Positions 49,248 to 53,423 of a stretch of 53,423 nt of DNA are shown in pieces; the first letter of the stretch is position 1; the number at the start of each line of letters is the position of its first letter. The DNA is from an uncultured Porphyromonas sp. (GTDB taxonomy: Bacteria > Bacteroidota > Bacteroidia > Bacteroidales > Porphyromonadaceae), in the NCBI GenBank assembly GCA_900539155.1, contig UQBE01000010.1:1-53423 (forward strand), read 5' to 3'. Position numbers and translations under genes: made by a program. The notes below the pieces were generated by a model. It was not told the origin of the DNA. It saw nothing but the letters and a program-made list of their open reading frames with translations, and ran no database searches.

Positions 49248-50444
49248 ATGAGACAACTCTCTCTACTCCTTATCACACTCCTCTCTGGTCTCGTCTTGGT
49301 GGCTCAGACACCGCAGACGACTAGCGAGCGCAACGAGTTTACTATTATCAAGCAGCTCCCCATCACCTCTATTAAGGATCAGGCAAACAGTGGTACCTGC
49401 TGGTCTTACTCTACGACTGGCTTCCTCGAGTCTGAGATACTTCGCAAGGGTGGCCCCGAGGTAGACCTATCCGATATGTTTGTGGTCAACCACACTTACC
49501 GTGACAAGGCTGAGAAGTATGTCCGTCTACATGGCAAGGGCAACATAGCTCAGGGTGGCTCATTCTACGATGTCCTCTATGTTTTCGACAATTATGGTGC
49601 GGTACCTGAGGAGCTGATGACAGGCCTTAACTATGGTACGAAGAAAAACGCGCACAGCGAGCTGGAGGCTGTCCTCAAGGGCATGCTGGACGCTGTAGTC
49701 TCAAACCCCAACGGCCGCCTTACGACTGTCTGGAAGAGCGCATTCGACAAGGTCGTAGATACCTATCTAGGCGAGCTTCCTAAGGAGTTTACCTACAACG
49801 GCAAGCGTTACACACCAAAGAGCTTCGCCGAGAGCTTCGGCATCAAGGCGAGTGACTATGTCTCTCTGACGAGCTTCACGCATCATCCGTTCTACACCGC
49901 CTTCCCAATTGAGATTGAGGACAACTGGCGCTGGTCTAGCTCCTGGAACCTCCCCATCGATGAGCTCATGCAGGTGATTGACAACGCAATGGACAAGGGC
50001 TACCCAATCGCTTGGGGTGCTGACGTGAGCGAGGTAGGCTTCACGCGCGATGGTATCGGCGTTCTTGCTGACGTGGAGGCTATCGAGACGAAAGGCTCTG
50101 ATCAGGCTCGCTGGGTCGGCCTGAGCTACAGCGACAAGGCTGCAGAGGTGCGTCGCATGATTAATAGTGCTGATTGCCCAGAGATAGAGCCTACACAGGA
50201 GTTCCGTCAGGAGGGCTTTGACAACTTTACACTCACGGATGACCACGGTATGGTGATGGTCGGCAAGGCGCAGAACCAAAACGGCCGAACCTTCTACCTA
50301 ATCAAGAACTCTTGGGGTGAGACGGGTCAGTACAACGGTATCTGGTACGTCTCTAAGAACTACGTAGCTGGGCGCACGATGAATATTGTCGTACACCGTG
50401 ATGCTATCCCCGCTTCAATCGCTAAGAAGCTGGGGCTGAAGTAA
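49248..50444 (+). CDS. Secreted C1-family cysteine peptidase (aminopeptidase C/bleomycin hydrolase-like)
   Basis: A 398-residue papain-fold peptidase with a signal peptide (to VAQ). The active-site Cys51 lies in SGTCWSYSTTGFLESEILR, His333 in DDHGMVMVGKAQN and Asn354 in LIKNSWGETG, the normal C1 order. The insertion pattern (VNHTYRDKAEKYVRLHG, GGSFYDVLYVFDNYGAVPEE) matches C1B bleomycin hydrolase/aminopeptidase C proteins, which form hexamers and trim peptides from the N-terminus. A signal peptide, unlike cytoplasmic PepC, puts it in the periplasm, consistent with handling imported peptides. Own promoter and strong terminator (50485). Confidence 0.92.
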   Translation: MRQLSLLLITLLSGLVLVAQTPQTTSERNEFTIIKQLPITSIKDQANSGTCWSYSTTGFLESEILRKGGPEVDLSDMFVVNHTYRDKAEKYVRLHGKGNIAQGGSFYDVLYVFDNYGAVPEELMTGLNYGTKKNAHSELEAVLKGMLDAVVSNPNGRLTTVWKSAFDKVVDTYLGELPKEFTYNGKRYTPKSFAESFGIKASDYVSLTSFTHHPFYTAFPIEIEDNWRWSSSWNLPIDELMQVIDNAMDKGYPIAWGADVSEVGFTRDGIGVLADVEAIETKGSDQARWVGLSYSDKAAEVRRMINSADCPEIEPTQEFRQEGFDNFTLTDDHGMVMVGKAQNQNGRTFYLIKNSWGETGQYNGIWYVSKNYVAGRTMNIVVHRDAIPASIAKKLGLK

Positions 50445-50484
50445 TCCCTACCCCTACGGGCTGAATAGCCCGACTTATCAGGCG

Positions 50485-50525
50485 AAGTCCCCACACCGAT
50501 CTCGGTCAGTGTGGGGACTTTCTCT
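50485..50525 (+). terminator. Terminator of the C1 peptidase gene
   Basis: AAGTCCCCACAC (50485-50496) and GTGTGGGGACTT (50509-50520) form a perfect 12-bp stem with a 12-nt loop, followed by TCTCT. About 40 bp past the stop codon. Confidence 0.88.
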
Positions 50526-50621
50526 ATGGATGGCATGGCGGTTCGAGGTCAGCCGTTAGCGAGTAGGGGAGTGGTCTAGCGGGTGAGGAGCGATGGTAGA
50601 GGTCGCAGTTGCGAAAATGAG

Positions 50622-50629
50622 TACCTTTG
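50622..50629 (+). promoter_or_regulatory. Promoter -7 box of the pgpH-aroK operon
   Basis: TACCTTTG, start predicted near 50636, about 70 nt before the ATG at 50706. No TTTG in the -33 position. Confidence 0.6.
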
Positions 50630-50705
50630 CAGTAGCGATCTCCCCCCCTAGGGTCGTGCCCTAGAGAGCTGGTCTCTCCTCAATCACCCTTAGTATGTCC
50701 TAACT

Positions 50706-52757
50706 ATGACACCGTTCAAGACGACACATCTATACGAATTGCTGACGCTCATACTCCTAGCGCTGGTCATCACGGTGCTCTCGCCCCACGACGAGGACAC
50801 CTTTCAGTACCAAGTGATCCAGGGCAAGCCGTGGCTGGGGGATGAGCTGCTTGTGGCACCCTTCAACTTCCCCATCTACAAGTCGGACGAGATGATACAG
50901 CGGGAGCGTGACAGCGTGCGCCAGAGCATCCTGCCTTACTACCAGATTGATACGCTCACAGGAGCCAAGATGCTACACAAGTGGGAGGAGGAGTGGACCG
51001 CTAAGTGGAGCAAAGAGGTCTCCGATGAGGCGTACTACTACTATATGTGTGACTATCTCAGGGACCTGTACCGCAATGGAATCATCGAAGAGGAGACAGC
51101 CACTCGGCTTCGTCAGGACGACGTTCTGGAGGTTAAGCTACTCGACGCAGGGCAGGTGAGCAGACTCACGCCTGTGACGCTCTTCTCTACCCCGATGGAG
51201 GCGTATCAGCAGGCTTCGGAGCGTCTGCCACAGGAGCTGAGCAAGTCGGTCATTCGCAAGTTTGACCCGAGCAACTATATACAGGTTAATGTCTATCCGA
51301 ATGAAGCTAAGACGCAACAAGTCATCGATGATGAGCTGAGAAATCTATCGAAGTCTGTCGGTGTGGTGCAGAAGGGTGAGCGAATCATCAGCAAAGGGGA
51401 GATCGTAAGTCCGCATCAGTACGACATCCTGCAGTCGCTCCGTCGTGTGACCGAGGAGCAGCAGGGGGGGAGTCTGCGTCAAGCGTTGCCGATGGGCGTG
51501 GGGACATTTCTCATCATCGTCTCGCTACTCTTGGGACTCTGGTTCTTCCTCTTTTACTACCGTCCGAAGATTGTCAAGGAGTACAAGAACACGCTCTTCT
51601 TTTCGCTCCTGATACTTATCTTCTCGGTCCTGACGATAATCTTCGCTCGCATTGAGCTGGGTGCGTGGGTTTATGCCATCCCCTACGTATCGGTTGCCAT
51701 ACTGGTGCGCACCTTCTTCGAGTCGCGTACGGCTGTGTACGCTTTTCTTACGACAATATTGATTTGTGCGCTCTACGTCCCCTTTGCGCTGGAGTTCATC
51801 ATTATCCAGTTTATTGCGGGTATGCTGGCAGTCTTCAGCCTACGCTCACTCTCCTCACGAGCACAAATCATCCGAGCGACCTTCCTTATCTTCGTCATAT
51901 ACAACGTGATGACCTGTAGCTACTCCCTGATGACGGGTGGGGCATTGGGGAGAAACGACCTAAGCAATCTGCTTTACTTCTCCTTTAACCTCATCTTCAA
52001 TATGTTTAGCTATCTGCTCATCTACCTCATCGAGAAGGGATTTGGCTATGTGTCGAACATCACCCTCGTCGAGCTGAGTGACGTCAATCGTCCGCTGCCT
52101 CGTCAGCTCTCGGAGCAGGCTCCTGGCACCTTCCAGCACTCGATGCAGATGGCACTTCTGGCGAGTGATGCTGCTACGGCCATTGGCGCCGATGCGCGTC
52201 TCGTCCGTGCGGGCGCACTCTATCACGACATTGGTAAGATGCGCAATGCGGCTTACTTCACCGAAAACCAGGGCTCTGTCAATCCGCACGACCAGCTCAC
52301 CCCAATGGAGAGCGCAGCGGTCATCATCAAGCATGTGACCGATGGTATAGCCATGGCGCAAAAGCACAACCTCCCTCCGGCGATTCAAGACTTCATACGG
52401 ATGCACCACGGGCGAGGCGTGACGAAGTACTTCTACAATGAGTATTGCAATGCTCATCCTGACGAGACGGTCGATGTGGACAAGTTTACCTACCCCGGTC
52501 CCAATCCCAATAGTAAGGAGACCGGTATCTTGATGCTGGCAGACGCCATAGAGGCCAGTAGTCGTAGCCTTAAGGACCTCAGCAAGGAGACGTTGATAGC
52601 GCACGTTAACAAGATTGTTGACTCGATTGTCGCTGATGGCTTGCTCAATGATACGCCACTGACCTTTAGGGACATCCAGACGATCAAGGATGTCTTCGCT
52701 GAGAAGCTCGCCACCATCTACCACTCCCGCATAGCTTATCCCGAGCTCAAGCGATGA
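50706..52757 (+). CDS. pgpH: PgpH-type 7TM-HD phosphodiesterase (c-di-AMP)
   Basis: A 683-residue membrane enzyme. One N-terminal membrane helix (residues 10-27), then a large extracytoplasmic 7TM-HDED domain to about 265, then seven helices at about 270-465, then a cytoplasmic HD domain. The HD motifs are intact: GTFQHSMQMALLASDAA, GALYHDIGKM, DFIRMHHGRGVTKYFY and MLADAIEASSRSL. In Listeria and in Bacteroidota relatives this enzyme hydrolyses c-di-AMP. Standard domain length. It overlaps aroK by 4 bp (ATGA), a common pairing only in some Bacteroidales, and starts the operon. Confidence 0.93.
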   Translation: MTPFKTTHLYELLTLILLALVITVLSPHDEDTFQYQVIQGKPWLGDELLVAPFNFPIYKSDEMIQRERDSVRQSILPYYQIDTLTGAKMLHKWEEEWTAKWSKEVSDEAYYYYMCDYLRDLYRNGIIEEETATRLRQDDVLEVKLLDAGQVSRLTPVTLFSTPMEAYQQASERLPQELSKSVIRKFDPSNYIQVNVYPNEAKTQQVIDDELRNLSKSVGVVQKGERIISKGEIVSPHQYDILQSLRRVTEEQQGGSLRQALPMGVGTFLIIVSLLLGLWFFLFYYRPKIVKEYKNTLFFSLLILIFSVLTIIFARIELGAWVYAIPYVSVAILVRTFFESRTAVYAFLTTILICALYVPFALEFIIIQFIAGMLAVFSLRSLSSRAQIIRATFLIFVIYNVMTCSYSLMTGGALGRNDLSNLLYFSFNLIFNMFSYLLIYLIEKGFGYVSNITLVELSDVNRPLPRQLSEQAPGTFQHSMQMALLASDAATAIGADARLVRAGALYHDIGKMRNAAYFTENQGSVNPHDQLTPMESAAVIIKHVTDGIAMAQKHNLPPAIQDFIRMHHGRGVTKYFYNEYCNAHPDETVDVDKFTYPGPNPNSKETGILMLADAIEASSRSLKDLSKETLIAHVNKIVDSIVADGLLNDTPLTFRDIQTIKDVFAEKLATIYHSRIAYPELKR

Positions 52758-53284
52758 CAATCTACCTAGTGGGCTACATGAGTGCCGGCAAGAGTACCGT
52801 GGGGCGGATCCTTGCTGAGCGACTCGGCTATGAATTTGTCGACACGGATATCTACCTCGAGAGTCGTTTCCGTCAGCGAGTATCGGACATCTTCCGCCTG
52901 CGAGGCGAGAGCTACTTTAGAGAGAAGGAGCGGATGATCCTGGAGGAGATAGCAGGGCTTCCTGATGCAGTCATAGCGACTGGCGGCGGGCTGCCTATCT
53001 ATCACGACAATATGAGTCTCCTCCTGGAGAGTGGCACTGTCCTCTATCTCCGCTATAGCTGTGAGGCTCTGGCAGAGCGTCTCGAGCTGACGAAGAGGAC
53101 GCGCCCTGCCGTGGCGCACCTCTCAGGCGAGGAGCTACGAAAGTATGTCGCTGAGGCGATGGCGGTGCGCGAACCTATCTACGCCCGTGCGCATCATATC
53201 GTGGAGCTAGAGGCACTAGCCGAGCAAGGCATCTCCACGGAGCAGGAGATAGCTCGCTGGATAGCTCAGGAGCTAGAGGGTTGA
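52754..53284 (+). CDS. aroK: Shikimate kinase
   Basis: A 176-residue kinase that phosphorylates shikimate in aromatic amino acid synthesis. The P-loop is GYMSAGKST, with Ser where most have Gly (GFMGAGKST), then VDTDIYLESRF (shikimate-binding Asp pair), FREKERMILEEIA, VIATGGGLP (substrate-binding GGG loop) and the lid TKRTRPAV. Its ATG overlaps the TGA of pgpH. Length normal. It is the last gene; 100 bp of CTCTAAT-type tract then lead to repeat copy D. Confidence 0.95.
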   Translation: MTIYLVGYMSAGKSTVGRILAERLGYEFVDTDIYLESRFRQRVSDIFRLRGESYFREKERMILEEIAGLPDAVIATGGGLPIYHDNMSLLLESGTVLYLRYSCEALAERLELTKRTRPAVAHLSGEELRKYVAEAMAVREPIYARAHHIVELEALAEQGISTEQEIARWIAQELEG

Positions 53285-53383
53285 AGTCCTAGGACTTCTA
53301 GGGACAGCTGCGAGAAGTCGCCTGCTTATCTCTGCCCTCTAATCTCTGCCCTCTAATCTCTAATCTCCAATTACCCTCTTTTC

Positions 53384-53423
53384 TCGAATATCCACGTGGA
53401 GAATCTCAAATCTCCACGTGGAT
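53384..53423 (+). repeat. Palindrome-array repeat, copy D (left part, cut by window edge)
   Basis: CCACGTGG at 53392 and 53414, 22 bp apart, match the first two units of copies B and C in the same orientation. A tract of CCCTCTAATCTCTAATCTCC just before it is the same as before copy C. Confidence 0.9.

Noticed and set aside
51960..52760. 266-residue frame opposite pgpH
   Set aside because: It lies fully antisense to a well-supported HD phosphodiesterase with intact motifs and shows no recognisable domain.

Overview
This window looks like the chromosome of an asaccharolytic Porphyromonas-type member of the Bacteroidales (Bacteroidota). The grounds are: promoter -7 boxes of the TAnnTTTG type instead of E. 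coli -10 boxes; lipoproteins with Bacteroidota lipoboxes; an Mfa1/Mfa2-type fimbrial operon; a RagA/RagB (SusC/SusD) peptide-import pair; a lysyl-endopeptidase-like serine protease with a type IX secretion (T9SS) C-terminal domain; and wbpB/wbpE-like amino-sugar genes. The species is inferred from gene content only; no search was run.

Layout. (1) 0.3-12.05 kb, minus strand: a seven-gene fimbrial operon (DUF3575 protein, DUF3868/OmpA-like protein, Mfa1-like shaft subunit, Mfa2-like anchor, three large accessory lipoproteins). It ends in an intrinsic terminator and has a leader of about 540 nt carrying a (CT)15 tract and a pair of operator-like dyads. (2) 12.05-13.4 kb: a long non-coding stretch with repeats. 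(3) 13.3-13.6 kb, minus: a small SRP (4.5S) RNA gene and tRNA-Thr(TGT) in one transcript with promoter and terminator. (4) 13.6-17.4 kb, minus: biotin genes bioF-bioG-bioC plus a thioredoxin-fold lipoprotein. (5) 17.4-17.8 kb: an intergenic region with a plus-strand promoter and a probable structured RNA. (6) 17.8-22.05 kb, minus: folA-hisS followed by three tandem FKBP-type prolyl isomerases. (7) 22.3-24.8 kb, plus: an S9 peptidase. (8) 24.8-31.8 kb, minus: metG, a DegT aminotransferase, a Gfo/Idh/MocA dehydrogenase, a 5'-nucleotidase lipoprotein and a degenerate membrane-anchored exonuclease-like protein, closely packed behind one promoter. (9) 32.4-40.7 kb, plus: the T9SS protease, then a RagA/RagB-like pair with its own promoter and terminator. 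(10) 41.3-46.7 kb, plus: leuS, then YitT-DUF2752-PAP2. (11) 46.7-49.0 kb, minus: a TonB-dependent receptor. (12) 49.2-53.3 kb, plus: a secreted C1 peptidase, pgpH and aroK.

How the parts fit. Secreted protease, S9 and C1 peptidases and the RagAB-like importer suit a cell that feeds on peptides. In P. gingivalis the wbp-type amino-sugar pathway makes the A-LPS to which T9SS cargo is attached, so the wbp-like pair and the T9SS protease may be functionally linked.

The most unusual feature is an intergenic repeat of about 230 bp present four times in the same orientation (left end, 12.98, 31.96 and 53.38 kb; the outer two cut by the window edges). Each full copy has six CCACGTGG-type palindromes at exactly 22-22-64-22-22 bp spacing, with two CTCCGAGG-like dyads filling the central gap, so eight dyads sit about two helical turns apart, followed by a conserved hairpin tail. 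I do not recognise this element. Other candidates for new biology are the (CT)15-gated leader of the fimbrial operon, the structured RNA locus at 17.6 kb and the SRP RNA-tRNA dicistron.
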